The notes: generated by a model not told the origin, from the sequence alone. 58,263 bases of DNA from Bacteroidales bacterium UBA6366 (GCA_002438845.1 DJRG01000027.1:1-58263), one strand, 5' to 3'. Shown: positions 42,497-52,595, numbered from the stretch's first letter. Translations and numbers: made by a program.

Positions 42497-43861
42497 ATGT
42501 CAAAATATTCAAAGATTTATTTCATAGGTGTCGGTGGCATCGGCATGAGCGCCATCGCAAGGTACTACAAATTCAAAGGGTATCCGGTAGCGGGCTACGA
42601 CAGGACACCGTCCGACTTGACCCACGCCCTTGAGAAAGAAGGGATTGACGTGCATTACAATGACGACCCGGACTACATTCCGAAAGATGTGGCCTCGACT
42701 TTGGTTGTCTACACTCCGGCGATTCCGACGGATTTGAAGGAACTTGTTTATGTCAAGGAGCACGGCTACACGCTTGTCAAGAGATCCCGGATGCTGGGTG
42801 AGCTGGCCGAAGGGCAGACATGCCTTGCCGTGGCCGGGACGCATGGGAAGACCACCACAAGCACCCTCGTGGCTCACATACTGACCGAAAGCGGGAAAGG
42901 CTGTTCCGCTTTCCTCGGAGGCATCTCCAAGAACTACGGGACCAATCTCCTGACAAGCCACACACCGACAATCGTGGCGGAGGCAGACGAATTCGACCGT
43001 TCATTCCTCCAGCTTCATCCCGCGATCGCCGCGATCACAGCCATGGACGCCGACCATCTGGACATATACGGGACCCTCGAGGAGTATCAGAAAGCGTTCA
43101 AGGCTTTCGCCTCGCAGGTAAGCCGCACCTTGATAGTGAAACTCGGGCTGGACATCACCCCGGAAGACACAAACGCCAGGATCCTGCACTACAGCTACGA
43201 CAACCCGGACGCCGACTACTATGCGGCCAACGCCAAACCGGACGAGGTCGGGCACTATATTTTCGACCTTGTCTATCCGGAAGGGGTGATCAGCGGCATC
43301 AGAGTCGGAATCCCGGGCTGGGTCAATGTCGAGAACAGTGTCGCCGCGGCCGCGGTTTGTCTTAACCATGGAGTGCCACCGGAAGCCATCAAAGAAGCGA
43401 TCGGAACATATTCAGGTGTCAAACGCAGGTTGGACGTGCACCTGAACACTCCGCACCTGTCATACATTGATGACTATGCCCATCATCCGAAAGAATTGGC
43501 ATCGGCGATCTCCTCGATGAGAGGAATATTCCCGGGAAGGAAGCTCACGGCAATATTCCAGCCGCACCTTTTCACCCGGACGAGGGATTTCGCCGATGAT
43601 TTCGCCGCCGCCTTGAGCAAGGTGGACAAACTGATCCTGCTGGACATCTACCCTGCAAGGGAAGAGCCTATCCCGGGAGTCACATCCGAGCTGATCTTCG
43701 ACAAGGTCACCGCTCCGGAGAAAGTCCTGCTGAAGAAAGAGGAGCTGATGGACTACCTGAGAAACGAACCCGTCGACGTGCTGGCCACCTTCGGAGCCGG
43801 CAACATCGACAGGTTCATCGCGCCGATCACCGAACTTCTTGAGGAAAGGTTGAAAAAATGA
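42497..43861 (+). CDS. murC: UDP-N-acetylmuramate:L-alanine ligase MurC
   Basis: MurC attaches L-alanine to UDP-MurNAc, the first step of stem peptide building. The 454-residue protein has FIGVGGIGMSAIARYY, the P-loop AVAGTHGKTTTSTLV, EADEFDRSFL and the SYIDDYAHHPKEL segment, all typical. Its last 4 bases overlap ftsQ. No ddl gene lies between murC and ftsQ, which is common in Bacteroidetes. Confidence 0.96.
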   Translation: MSKYSKIYFIGVGGIGMSAIARYYKFKGYPVAGYDRTPSDLTHALEKEGIDVHYNDDPDYIPKDVASTLVVYTPAIPTDLKELVYVKEHGYTLVKRSRMLGELAEGQTCLAVAGTHGKTTTSTLVAHILTESGKGCSAFLGGISKNYGTNLLTSHTPTIVAEADEFDRSFLQLHPAIAAITAMDADHLDIYGTLEEYQKAFKAFASQVSRTLIVKLGLDITPEDTNARILHYSYDNPDADYYAANAKPDEVGHYIFDLVYPEGVISGIRVGIPGWVNVENSVAAAAVCLNHGVPPEAIKEAIGTYSGVKRRLDVHLNTPHLSYIDDYAHHPKELASAISSMRGIFPGRKLTAIFQPHLFTRTRDFADDFAAALSKVDKLILLDIYPAREEPIPGVTSELIFDKVTAPEKVLLKKEELMDYLRNEPVDVLATFGAGNIDRFIAPITELLEERLKK

Positions 43862-44637
43862 AAAAAGGTCTCAGGATAACCTTCGTCGCGGCGGCGTTCT
43901 GTCTGCTCGGTCTGATCTGCGTTGTCATCCACGGGATGAACGAAAGGCGGATCGGCCAGCTCACATGCGCTGGCGTCAAAGTGGAGTTCATGGATGACTT
44001 CAACTTCGTGACCGTCAAAGACGTGGAAGGCTATCTGAACAAAGGCTACGGCGCCTACATCGGACAGCGGCTTGACAGCGTGGACCTGCGGAAAGTCGAG
44101 AATGTCCTGGATGGCAAGAGCGCTATCCTCAAGGCCGAGGCCTACACGACTCCAGACGGCTACCTGAACGTCAGGATCCGGCAAAGAGAGCCAGTCATCA
44201 GGTTCCAGAAAGACAACAACGGGTACTACGCCGACGAGAAAGGGTTCCTGTTCCCGCTCCAGAAGAACTACACGTCCATGGTTCCGATCATAGACGGAGC
44301 GGTGCCGTTGAATGTGGAAAGGGGCTACAAGGGGGAGCCTAAGACCAAGGCGGAGAGGAAATGGCTTTCGGAAGTGATACAAATGGTGAATTTCATGCAA
44401 GACTCCGGGACATGGTCCGAAAACATCTGTCAGATCACGGTTAAGGACAACGGAGATCTGGTCATGATCCCACGCCAAGGGAAAGAGAGGTTTCTCTTCG
44501 GACCGCCGTCCGGCTTTGAAAGCAAGTTCGACAGGATAGGACGCTACTACACCACCATCCTGCCCGAGAAAGGAGCGGGATTCTATTCGATTGTGAATGT
44601 TAAGTACAACGGGCAGATTGTCTGCAGAAAACAGTAA
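43858..44637 (+). CDS. ftsQ: Cell division protein FtsQ
   Basis: The 259-residue protein has one N-terminal membrane segment (ITFVAAAFCLLGLICVV, about 6-24), a POTRA-like region (about 40-105; VKDVEGYLNKGYGAYIGQ) and the FtsQ beta domain with IRQREPVIRFQK. It joins FtsL/FtsB in the division complex. Start overlaps murC by 4 bases and the stop is directly followed by the ftsA start region. Confidence 0.88.
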   Translation: MKKGLRITFVAAAFCLLGLICVVIHGMNERRIGQLTCAGVKVEFMDDFNFVTVKDVEGYLNKGYGAYIGQRLDSVDLRKVENVLDGKSAILKAEAYTTPDGYLNVRIRQREPVIRFQKDNNGYYADEKGFLFPLQKNYTSMVPIIDGAVPLNVERGYKGEPKTKAERKWLSEVIQMVNFMQDSGTWSENICQITVKDNGDLVMIPRQGKERFLFGPPSGFESKFDRIGRYYTTILPEKGAGFYSIVNVKYNGQIVCRKQ

Positions 44638-44643
44638 GTGAAT

Positions 44644-46269
44644 ATGGAAGAGAGATACATAGCATCCGTTGATTTGGGCACGTCAAAACTGGCCGTCTGT
44701 GTGGCCAGGGTTCAGGATCAGAATGTCGAGGTGATCTACTACAAGGAATCACCGTCGCTTGGCATACGCTACAGCTATGTCCTGATTCCGGGAAAGGTAA
44801 AGGCAGAGCTGAGGGCTGCCATAAGCGAGGCTCAACAGGCTCTGAGGATCAAGATCCAACAGGTTATCGTCGGGCTGCCGCGCTGGTACGTCCGTCAGGA
44901 GACGGCCTCGGCAAGCATGACAAGACCTGAGCCGGACGATCTGATTCAGGAAAGCGAGATCCGCGCCCTGAAGTCCATGGCCCTGGAGTCCTACCCGTTG
45001 GAGGACTCGGCCAAGGAAGTTATCTATGGGGCGGTGGCCCAGTCATTCTCGACGGAGGACTGCATCAACGAGCCAGAGAACGACATCGTGGGCATGGCAG
45101 CGGAGACCCTCGAAGGCAACTTCAAGGTGTTCATCGGGAACCGGAGATATTCATCGAACATCGACAACGTCTTCAACGACCTGGGAATCGCCATAGCGAA
45201 GAAATATTTCACTCCGGGCATCACCGCGCGCGCCGTGCTGAAGTCCGAACAGATGGAGAACGGTGTCGCGCTGATCGACATCGGAGCGGGAGTAAGCTCC
45301 GTCACCATATTCAAAGACAAGATCATGCGCTTCTACGCCGCCATTCCTTTCGGCGGCAACAGCGTGACGAATGACATCAAATCCGAGTGCAACTTCTCGT
45401 TTGAGCTTGCCGAGAACATCAAGAAAGCCTACGGCGCATGCATGCCGAACAAGTTGTCCTCGCTTGGTGAGAAGTCCATCCAGATTGTGGACGAAGACGG
45501 GAACGCCACCGCCCAGGTTTCGGTGAAATACATCTCCGAGATCATCACGGCGAGGATGAAGGAAATCATCGAGGCCCTTCTGTTCAGGATTCAGGAAAGC
45601 GGCTACGCTTCCGAGGACATACTCAGGGCAGGCGTGGTCGTGACAGGAGGCGGGGCCGAGCTTGTGAACTGCGCCAATTACATCAAGGAACTGTCGGGAT
45701 ATTCAGTGAAGATCGGCAGGCCGAGACGATTCTTCTCCTGCGAAGGATGTCCTGAGGCAAGCGAGGCAAGCGCCGCGACCTCGATGGGCATGATACTGTC
45801 CGCGAAGAGCGACCGCCTTCTGAACTGCGTCAATGAAATCACGGCAAGGGTGGTCAAACCGGTCGCCACGAAGGATGCCGCGGTCACGGCTCCAAAGGAA
45901 ACTGAGTCCATCGGGAAAGAACCGGAAGCAATCGCACCCATGGAAGAGACCGAGAGCGCGGCTCCTACACAGAGGGAAGAGCCTCGCGATGGGGCTCCGG
46001 AGACTGAATATGACCCATATTCCGCAATTGAGCATCCCGCTATAGAAGCCTCTGTCGCGGCCACACAGGATGAGGACGAGGGGCCAGGAGTGTTCGACAA
46101 GCCGACAGACGAGGAGATCAAGGAATATGAGGCCAAGAAACGGAAAGAGAGAAAGGAAAAGAAAGAGCACCGGAAGCTGTTCAATTTCACTTGGACAAAA
46201 CACATTCTGGGCAAGGTCGGGGAAACGGTAGGAGAACTGTACAACGACATGAACGACGAGGAAGTTTAA
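44644..46269 (+). CDS. ftsA: Cell division protein FtsA
   Basis: FtsA is the actin-like ATPase that anchors FtsZ to the membrane. The core (about 1-400) has YIASVDLGTSKLAVCVARV, GVALIDIGAGVSSVTIF and VVVTGGGAELVNC. After it comes a disordered, acidic insert (about 400-500; EPEAIAPMEETESAAPTQ) followed by a charged helix and an amphipathic C-terminus (LFNFTWTKHILGKVGE), the likely membrane-targeting part. At 541 residues it is longer than the E. coli protein, as in other Bacteroidetes. ATG at 44644 preferred; a GTG at 44638 directly after the ftsQ stop gives MNM. Confidence 0.94.
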   Translation: MEERYIASVDLGTSKLAVCVARVQDQNVEVIYYKESPSLGIRYSYVLIPGKVKAELRAAISEAQQALRIKIQQVIVGLPRWYVRQETASASMTRPEPDDLIQESEIRALKSMALESYPLEDSAKEVIYGAVAQSFSTEDCINEPENDIVGMAAETLEGNFKVFIGNRRYSSNIDNVFNDLGIAIAKKYFTPGITARAVLKSEQMENGVALIDIGAGVSSVTIFKDKIMRFYAAIPFGGNSVTNDIKSECNFSFELAENIKKAYGACMPNKLSSLGEKSIQIVDEDGNATAQVSVKYISEIITARMKEIIEALLFRIQESGYASEDILRAGVVVTGGGAELVNCANYIKELSGYSVKIGRPRRFFSCEGCPEASEASAATSMGMILSAKSDRLLNCVNEITARVVKPVATKDAAVTAPKETESIGKEPEAIAPMEETESAAPTQREEPRDGAPETEYDPYSAIEHPAIEASVAATQDEDEGPGVFDKPTDEEIKEYEAKKRKERKEKKEHRKLFNFTWTKHILGKVGETVGELYNDMNDEEV

Positions 46270-46279
46270 CAGACAGGTT

Positions 46280-47560
46280 ATGGGAGACATTATTGACAAT
46301 TTCGACATTGATGTGGCTGAGGTCAGCCCGTTCATGACACCTATCCAGTCGATGATCAAGGTGATCGGCGTGGGTGGCGGCGGCTGCAATGCGGTGAACT
46401 ACATGTTCAGGGAAAAGGTGGAAGGTTGCAGCTTCATTGTCTGCAACACCGACCGGCAGGCCCTTGACGGGAGTCCTGTTCCTGTCAAGATCCACATCGG
46501 AGAGAACGCCCTCGGCGCCGGAACCGATCCGGCCAAGGGCCGTAAAGCCGCTCTCGAAGCGCACGATCAGATTGAGAAGGTGGTCCTTGGTGAAGACACA
46601 CAGATGCTCTTCATTACCGCAGGAATGGGAGGAGGCACAGGCACTGGGGCCGCTCCCATCATCGCCAAGATGGCCAAGGACAAGGGCGTTCTGACCGTCG
46701 GGGTGGTAACCCTTCCGTTTGAGAACGAGGGAGAGAATGCGATGTCCCGTGCCATCGACGGCATCCATGAGCTGGTGAAGAATGTGGACAGCCTCCTGAT
46801 CATCAACAACGAGAAACTCTACGATTTCTTCGGCAGCCATCTGGTGCATGAGGCGTTCCCGAAAGCGGACGAGGTCCTCTCCACGGCCGTGAAGGGCATC
46901 ACCGAGATCATCAGCCGCCCGGGCTACATCAATGTGGATTTCGAGGACATCAAGACCATGATGCGCAACAGCGGCATGGCCCTGATGGGTTGCGGCACAG
47001 GCACCGGGAAAAACAGGATCGAGGACGCCGTCAAGGGGGCGCTACAGTCCCCCCTCCTGAATGACTTCGACCTCAAGACAGCCAAAAGTCTGCTCATAAA
47101 CATCACCTGCGGCAAGAACGACAAGGGCCTCACGATGGATGACCTTTCCGAGATCAACCACAAGATCTCTGAATATACCGGCAATGTCAAGAAGTTCAAG
47201 ACCGGTCTCGTCTGGATGACCGACCCTGAAATCGGAGACAGGATTCAGATCACCGCCATCGCCACAGGGTTCAAAGTCAATGACTTGAGAAAGATAGCCC
47301 GAGCCGATCTCGGCAACATTATCCTGATCGGAAAGGATTTCACGTTCGAAAGGCAGTCCCTGCCCGAGCCCGAGGACGAGATCAACCTCACCGGCAAGGT
47401 GAAGATCATCGGCTACAACACCTCCGACAACGTCAAGCGCTTCCATTTCGACCCGGACAAGAAACCAGTCCTTGCGGTAGAGCACGGCCAGAACCTCGCC
47501 GAACTGGAGCGCATCCCCGCCATCAAACGCGCCGACCGCTCTGAAAAGGAGCAGGTGTAG
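46280..47560 (+). CDS. ftsZ: Cell division protein FtsZ
   Basis: FtsZ is the tubulin-like GTPase that forms the division ring. The 426-residue protein has IKVIGVGGGGCNAVNYM, the tubulin signature GMGGGTGTGAAPIIA, and PFENEGENAMSRA. The C-terminal tail after about residue 335 is short and variable; a classic FtsA-binding end peptide is not obvious (ERIPAIKRADRSEKEQV). It is the last gene of the dcw cluster and converges on the SNF2 gene with an 18-base gap and no visible hairpin. Confidence 0.97.
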   Translation: MGDIIDNFDIDVAEVSPFMTPIQSMIKVIGVGGGGCNAVNYMFREKVEGCSFIVCNTDRQALDGSPVPVKIHIGENALGAGTDPAKGRKAALEAHDQIEKVVLGEDTQMLFITAGMGGGTGTGAAPIIAKMAKDKGVLTVGVVTLPFENEGENAMSRAIDGIHELVKNVDSLLIINNEKLYDFFGSHLVHEAFPKADEVLSTAVKGITEIISRPGYINVDFEDIKTMMRNSGMALMGCGTGTGKNRIEDAVKGALQSPLLNDFDLKTAKSLLINITCGKNDKGLTMDDLSEINHKISEYTGNVKKFKTGLVWMTDPEIGDRIQITAIATGFKVNDLRKIARADLGNIILIGKDFTFERQSLPEPEDEINLTGKVKIIGYNTSDNVKRFHFDPDKKPVLAVEHGQNLAELERIPAIKRADRSEKEQV

Positions 47561-47578
47561 GGCACCCTGCAAAGAGTA

Positions 47579-50500
47579 CTACCCGAAAATGTCGCGGAGT
47601 TCCTTGTTGCTGAGTTTGCCGATCCAGCTTTCACCTGTGGAGACGGTCATTTCGGCGAGATGCTTCTTGCGCTGGATCATCTCATCTATTCTTTCCTCGA
47701 AGGTGTCCTTGGTGATGAAACGGTGCACCATCACGTTCTTGTTCTGGCCGATGCGGTAGGCTCGGTCGGTGGCCTGGGCCTCCACGGCAGGATTCCACCA
47801 AAGGTCGAAATGGATCACGTGGGAGGCGGCGGTCAGGTTCAGTCCGGTTCCGGCGGCCTTCAATGACAGGATGAATATTTTGTCCTCTTTTCCGTTCTGG
47901 AAACGGGACACCATCTCGTTGCGCTGCTTGACCGAGCAACCTCCGTGATAGAACATCGGAGCCTTGCCCATACGGTCGGTGACAAACTTCACGAGCATCT
48001 CGCCCATCTCCTTGAACTGGGTGAAGACCAGCACCTTTTCTCCGGCGTCCACGATTCCGTCAAGCCGGTCGAGCAGCATCTCCACCTTGCCCGAAAGCGA
48101 TGGAGACAAATTTCCGTTCTTAAGGTATTGCGCTGGATGATTGCAGATTTGCTTCAACGCCAGAATCATCTGAAGGATAAGTCCTTGCCTTTCAAACAAA
48201 GCGGCGCTGTCTGAAGTATCCTTGCCCTCGATCTCAGCCATAGCGGCATCCAGAGTCTTGTGGTACAGAGCAGCCTGCTCAGGAGACAAGGCTGAATATT
48301 CATTAATCTCCACCTTGTCCGGAAGGTCACTGATGACGGTTTTATCGGTCTTCATCCTTCGCATCATGAATGGTGAAGTCACCTTGCGGAACCTTGCAGC
48401 GCACTCCTCATCGTTGTACAACTGAATCGGGTTGGCATATTCACTCTTGAAGGATTTGAGGTTGCCGAGGTAACCGCTGTTCGCATAATCCATTATGCTC
48501 CAGAACTCGGTCAGGCGGTTCTCGACAGGAGTGCCGCTGAGCGCGATTTTCGTGTCAGCGGTCACGGAACGGACGGCCTTGCTCTGGATCGCGGCTGGAT
48601 TCTTGATGTTCTGCGCCTCGTCGATCACCATCACGCTCCACTTGACTTTCGCGAATATCTTCAGATCCGAGCGAAGCACCCCGTAGGTTGTGAGGAGTAT
48701 ATCCACACGTCCTTCTGGCCCCCGCCTCCCGGTGCCGTGATAAATGAACGAGGTCAGTTCAGGAGCGAAACGAGAAATCTCTGCCTGCCAGTTGGAGAGA
48801 AGTCCCGTAGGCACGACCACAAGCGCAGGCTTCTCACTCAGCACACCTTCATCTTTCATCTTTTGAAGCAGAGTGATGGTCTGAAGCGTCTTGCCAAGTC
48901 CCATGTCATCAGCCAGAATAGAGCCGAACCCGACTCGCAAATTCCTGTAGAGCCATGAATATCCACGCTTCTGGTAAGGGCGCAACTCGGCCTTGACTCC
49001 ATCCGGCACAGGGATTTCTTCTTCTTTGGTAAATCTTTCTATAAGTTCCTTAGCCTCTTCGGAAAGGACAATCGGGGCGGAATCATATTCTCCGAGGATG
49101 GCAGCCTGAAGCATCTCGCCGGGGCTGACATTTCCCATTCCAGCGATAGCCTTGTTGACCTTTTCCAAATCCTCCGGAGAGGTGTAGATGTACTGCCCCT
49201 TGAATTTCAACAGTTTTCCAGCCTGTCCGAGAAGCCTGTGGAACTCTTCGGCAGAGACCACCTCATCGCCCAAAGCGACTTCCCACTCGAACTCAAACAG
49301 ATCCGCAAGACGGATGCAGGTCAGCGAGCTGTCCACTTTCTTTTTCAGTTTCAGCGTCGGCTTCGGCCTTATGAGACTTTCCAACGATTTTGGAAGGAAC
49401 ACTTTGACACCCAGCAGCTTGATCGCTGGAATAATCCTCATCAGAAGCGGCACAAACTCATCCAATGAATACCTCAACGCTGGTGTCGCCTTCCTGGCGA
49501 TATAGCGTCCCACCTCAGGGATAATGACAGAAAGATCCGTGAACGCCTTCAGAATCGCAAGCCGCGACTGCGCAAATTCGTCCTTGGTGAGGATTTCAGA
49601 TAATGGAGTTATCCACTTCTCCGGAGCCTCGGCATCCTCGACCCCAAGATTCACGTAGAACATCCCATCCACATTCTCATCAACAGTAAGCACCGGCACG
49701 AAACGAGATTGGCGTATTGAATATGACGACAGCCATGCGGAAACGCTCCCCGGAATCTCCCGCTCGCCCGGCTGGTCGAAGGCATAGCGCTCATTGTCAA
49801 AGAATAATCCCGTGATGGGTCTGTGCGAAGCAAGGCTGAGTTCCGGAACGAGTTTGCCCAAAAGGTACGAGACCAAAATTTCGGCCTTGTTCTTCACGTA
49901 TTTGGCTGACTTCCCGACCTTGAACCGGATCATCGTGTCCGGGATGATGGCATCCAAAGACTCCATCAGAGATGTCACCTCAGGATCCACAGTGCAAGGA
50001 ACCCACCTCACGGCATAATTTCCATCCGTCAACCGGACCACCTGCGGTGCGATGTCTCCGTTGGCCATCAAGTGCATAGATGCCAAAAATCCTTGATGCA
50101 AGGCAGCCACGCTTGGGGAATAATCCGGAATGAAATCCGGATTGATGCCAACTAACTCACGCAGGACGGCATTCTCGTCCGCTTCAGCGAATTCTTCACC
50201 GTCAGGCGAATAGTTCATACTCCAATTCAAAAGCGGATCGGCCTCCAGTGACACGGTGGAATCACCAGACAGAGCATATTCAGAACATTCACTGGAAAGC
50301 ATCCGAGGCGGGAAAAGCCTCTCCGAAGTGAGTTTCCCCTCAAAGAATTTGACCGCGTTGCCGCTGACTTTCCGCATCTGCGATGAGTACTGTTCCTTGA
50401 AGTCACCGCTCAAATCGAATGTCGGGTTTGGCGGAAGCAGCATCAGGAGGACATCCAGCCTGTCCGAAAGGCGCGAGAAGTTAACTCTATTGAACTCAGG

Positions 50501-51106
50501 TGCATCCTTATTTACCTCCTTGACCGATTTTCTTAGCTCGATAACGTCTTTGATCGATGGTACGGTGGCTGTCTTCGCGGCTTCATCCACCGTAACCCCA
50601 CGTTTCTTAAGCTCCTCCAGCAAATCCACATTGTGGATCGTAAAGACAAGGAATGGATTGTTGTCGATCTCCCTGCTCATCATGTAGATGACAGCAGCCA
50701 GATGTTTGCATGGCACTGCCCAGTCCGGGCAGCTGCACTGCATCTTGAAGTCAGTCCATTTCTCCGGGAATATCCTGAGCCCACACTCCGAAGCGATGTC
50801 CATAACCTCCGGATCCAGCTCATGCTTAAGCAGTTTCGAGACGATGTCCGGCCTCTCCATAATCCCCTGAAGGAGCTTCTCCACATCCTCCGGAAAAAAC
50901 GGTGGCACAATGATGGTCACTGAATATGCCCGTGGCCGTCTTCCCTTCACCTTCGCGCTGATGACATTCCCCTTGATCTTGATCTCCCTCACCGCACCTG
51001 TGCGGGCGTATGTCGCCCCGCGCGGAATCCTGTTCTCATAGTCGATGTGCGTCAGCGAAAGCAGCCACCTGCTCCCCCACCATGTGTTCCCGAAACCCTT
51101 TGCCAT
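47579..51106 (-). CDS. SWIM-finger SNF2-family helicase
   Basis: The 1175-residue protein has a SWIM zinc finger near residue 125 (CSCPDWAVPCKH), a long middle region, and a C-terminal SNF2 ATPase: ADDMGLGKTLQTI (motif I), VIDEAQNIKNP (motif II), ALSGTPVENRLTEFWS (motif III), and HFDLWWNPAVEAQATDRAYR (motifs V-VI). Bacterial proteins of this make-up move on double-stranded DNA and displace proteins; exact roles are unclear, and some sit in defence loci, but no defence genes are seen beside this one. A -7 box lies 23 bases upstream of its ATG. Confidence 0.92.
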   Translation of the reverse strand: MAKGFGNTWWGSRWLLSLTHIDYENRIPRGATYARTGAVREIKIKGNVISAKVKGRRPRAYSVTIIVPPFFPEDVEKLLQGIMERPDIVSKLLKHELDPEVMDIASECGLRIFPEKWTDFKMQCSCPDWAVPCKHLAAVIYMMSREIDNNPFLVFTIHNVDLLEELKKRGVTVDEAAKTATVPSIKDVIELRKSVKEVNKDAPEFNRVNFSRLSDRLDVLLMLLPPNPTFDLSGDFKEQYSSQMRKVSGNAVKFFEGKLTSERLFPPRMLSSECSEYALSGDSTVSLEADPLLNWSMNYSPDGEEFAEADENAVLRELVGINPDFIPDYSPSVAALHQGFLASMHLMANGDIAPQVVRLTDGNYAVRWVPCTVDPEVTSLMESLDAIIPDTMIRFKVGKSAKYVKNKAEILVSYLLGKLVPELSLASHRPITGLFFDNERYAFDQPGEREIPGSVSAWLSSYSIRQSRFVPVLTVDENVDGMFYVNLGVEDAEAPEKWITPLSEILTKDEFAQSRLAILKAFTDLSVIIPEVGRYIARKATPALRYSLDEFVPLLMRIIPAIKLLGVKVFLPKSLESLIRPKPTLKLKKKVDSSLTCIRLADLFEFEWEVALGDEVVSAEEFHRLLGQAGKLLKFKGQYIYTSPEDLEKVNKAIAGMGNVSPGEMLQAAILGEYDSAPIVLSEEAKELIERFTKEEEIPVPDGVKAELRPYQKRGYSWLYRNLRVGFGSILADDMGLGKTLQTITLLQKMKDEGVLSEKPALVVVPTGLLSNWQAEISRFAPELTSFIYHGTGRRGPEGRVDILLTTYGVLRSDLKIFAKVKWSVMVIDEAQNIKNPAAIQSKAVRSVTADTKIALSGTPVENRLTEFWSIMDYANSGYLGNLKSFKSEYANPIQLYNDEECAARFRKVTSPFMMRRMKTDKTVISDLPDKVEINEYSALSPEQAALYHKTLDAAMAEIEGKDTSDSAALFERQGLILQMILALKQICNHPAQYLKNGNLSPSLSGKVEMLLDRLDGIVDAGEKVLVFTQFKEMGEMLVKFVTDRMGKAPMFYHGGCSVKQRNEMVSRFQNGKEDKIFILSLKAAGTGLNLTAASHVIHFDLWWNPAVEAQATDRAYRIGQNKNVMVHRFITKDTFEERIDEMIQRKKHLAEMTVSTGESWIGKLSNKELRDIFG

Positions 51107-51128
51107 AAATCTAATTGTTATTTGTTTA

Positions 51129-51136
51129 CAAATTTA
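51129..51136 (-). promoter_or_regulatory. Candidate -7 box for the SNF2 helicase gene
   Basis: The minus strand reads TAAATTTG, fitting TAnnTTTG, 22 bases before the ATG. Confidence 0.6.
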
Positions 51137-51264
51137 GCCATCAGTGAATAAATTATGCAAGATTCCCCCTACTACCTGATGCACAATCTATTCAATTAAT
51201 CATTCGTAGTGGATAAAAATGGCATTATTTATCCATTACACGAATATTATTTGGGAAAATGACT

Positions 51265-52440
51265 CTAATAATTGAGCCCGAAGTGCCAGAGCGGAATGAC
51301 GTTGCCGTTGGCATATTCAATGTCATCTTTCACGACTATGCCTCCATTTATTCCCTCTATCTGTTTTTGACCCTTTTTTCGGCCACCTATCTCAAAGGTG
51401 TTTTTACCGATTACGAAATCAGATTCTTTTGACGAGATGACCTCGTTACGGACCTTCGTCTGATTATAGAAAAATGTCTCCCGAACATTACCGATGTCAA
51501 CAGAACTTCCGGACAGGGCATACATCAGATTCGGATTATCGATATAAACTTTCTCAACTTTGCCAAGCCCACGAAGTCCCCCGGTATCATCTCTCAGCTG
51601 GCCGATAAGGCCAGTCTTTTCCAGATATGTCAGATATTCAGGAACATTGTTCTTGCTCACCCCTATCTCTACCGCCAATTTCTCCATGCTTGGCTTGTAA
51701 GGTGCCAACGAAGCTATGATGGCAAGCATCTTCTTCAACTTGCGGGCGGTGGAAGCCTTAAGGTTGGCGTGCTGTGCGATGTCCGACTCAATCGTCCGCG
51801 ACACAACCTGTTGCAAACGCATCTCGAATCCTATCTCACCCGAAAAAGGATAATAGCCCTTCTTCAAATATTCACGGAAATATGGCAACGGATGCTCGAC
51901 ACCTGGAATCTCTCCTTTTCCGGCAAGTATCTCATCCAATGAATATGTTGGTGTGTCAATTTTGTGAAAGAATTTCAGATACTCTCTGAACGAGAGTCCG
52001 CTCATAGGATAGACAAGCGCGCGACGGCTCAGATCAGCGGCACCGTCCTCGATATCCAAAATAGAAGAACCGGTGAACACCACATGCAAATCCGAATGAA
52101 CATCATAAATCTGCTTCAGCTCCCGTGACCAATCACTATACTTATGGACCTCATCGATGAACAGATGTGTACCCCCATCCTTGACAAACTCGTCCGCCAG
52201 ATCGGATAGTCTATGGTCAGCGAAATATGTGTGGTCAGCCGAGACATAAATAAATCGTCCTTTATCTTGATTTTCAACAATATACTGCCTTATCATCGTA
52301 GACTTTCCGATTCCTCTCGCACCCGTGATCCCGACAAGCTGCGCCTCCCAGGGAATATCCTGATAAAGATACCGATGAAACTCCGTTGGAGTTTTCCCCA
52401 GCATCTCCATCATATATTCATTAAGTTGTGTGTCAATCAT
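51265..52440 (-). CDS. AAA ATPase with DUF4143 domain
   Basis: The 391-residue protein has a Walker A motif GARGIGKST near residue 40, Walker B THLFIDEVHKY near residue 90, a sensor-like VVFTGSSILD, a winged-helix-like middle part (SMEKLAVEIGVSKNNVPEYL) and a C-terminal DUF4143 nuclease-like segment (NEVISSKESDFVIG). Such genes are numerous in Bacteroidetes; function is not established. The ATG at 52440 (MIDTQLNEYM) is preferred as the extension upstream crosses the promoter. The gene is AT-richer than its neighbours and has palindromic operator candidates upstream, both fitting a mobile, self-regulated gene. Confidence 0.85.
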   Translation of the reverse strand: MIDTQLNEYMMEMLGKTPTEFHRYLYQDIPWEAQLVGITGARGIGKSTMIRQYIVENQDKGRFIYVSADHTYFADHRLSDLADEFVKDGGTHLFIDEVHKYSDWSRELKQIYDVHSDLHVVFTGSSILDIEDGAADLSRRALVYPMSGLSFREYLKFFHKIDTPTYSLDEILAGKGEIPGVEHPLPYFREYLKKGYYPFSGEIGFEMRLQQVVSRTIESDIAQHANLKASTARKLKKMLAIIASLAPYKPSMEKLAVEIGVSKNNVPEYLTYLEKTGLIGQLRDDTGGLRGLGKVEKVYIDNPNLMYALSGSSVDIGNVRETFFYNQTKVRNEVISSKESDFVIGKNTFEIGGRKKGQKQIEGINGGIVVKDDIEYANGNVIPLWHFGLNY

Positions 52441-52468
52441 AACGGCATGAATTTGTTTAGATTTCGCA

Positions 52469-52532
52469 CAAAGATAGCAAAATTCCCTTATTGAGGGAAG
52501 AAAATATAGGGAATTTTCCCTCATTGAGGGAA
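52469..52532 (-). promoter_or_regulatory. Promoter and palindromic operators of the AAA ATPase gene
   Basis: The minus strand has TATCTTTG at 52476-52469 (-7 box). Two near-identical palindromes, TTCCCTTATTGAGGGAA (52483-52499) and TTCCCTCATTGAGGGAA (52516-52532), start 33 bases apart; a third, AGGGAATTTTCCCT (52508-52521), lies between. The first covers the region between the -7 and -33 elements, so a bound protein would block the promoter. Which protein binds is unknown. Confidence 0.7.
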
Positions 52533-52537
52533 AACAG

Positions 52538-52563
52538 TCGCTTCGACAAGCTCAGCGACCTGA
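52538..52563. repeat. Dispersed TTCGACAAGCTCAGTGACC-type repeat
   Basis: GTCGCTTCGACAAGCTCAGC followed by GACC lies just upstream of the operator palindromes of the AAA ATPase gene. Confidence 0.78.
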
Positions 52564-52595
52564 ACTGTCAGACTTGACAAGAAATAAACACATAT

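Noticed and set aside
47579..51106. Defence-island helicase
   Set aside because: SNF2 proteins occur in defence systems, but no nuclease, methyltransferase or other defence gene is next to it; the neighbours are housekeeping genes.
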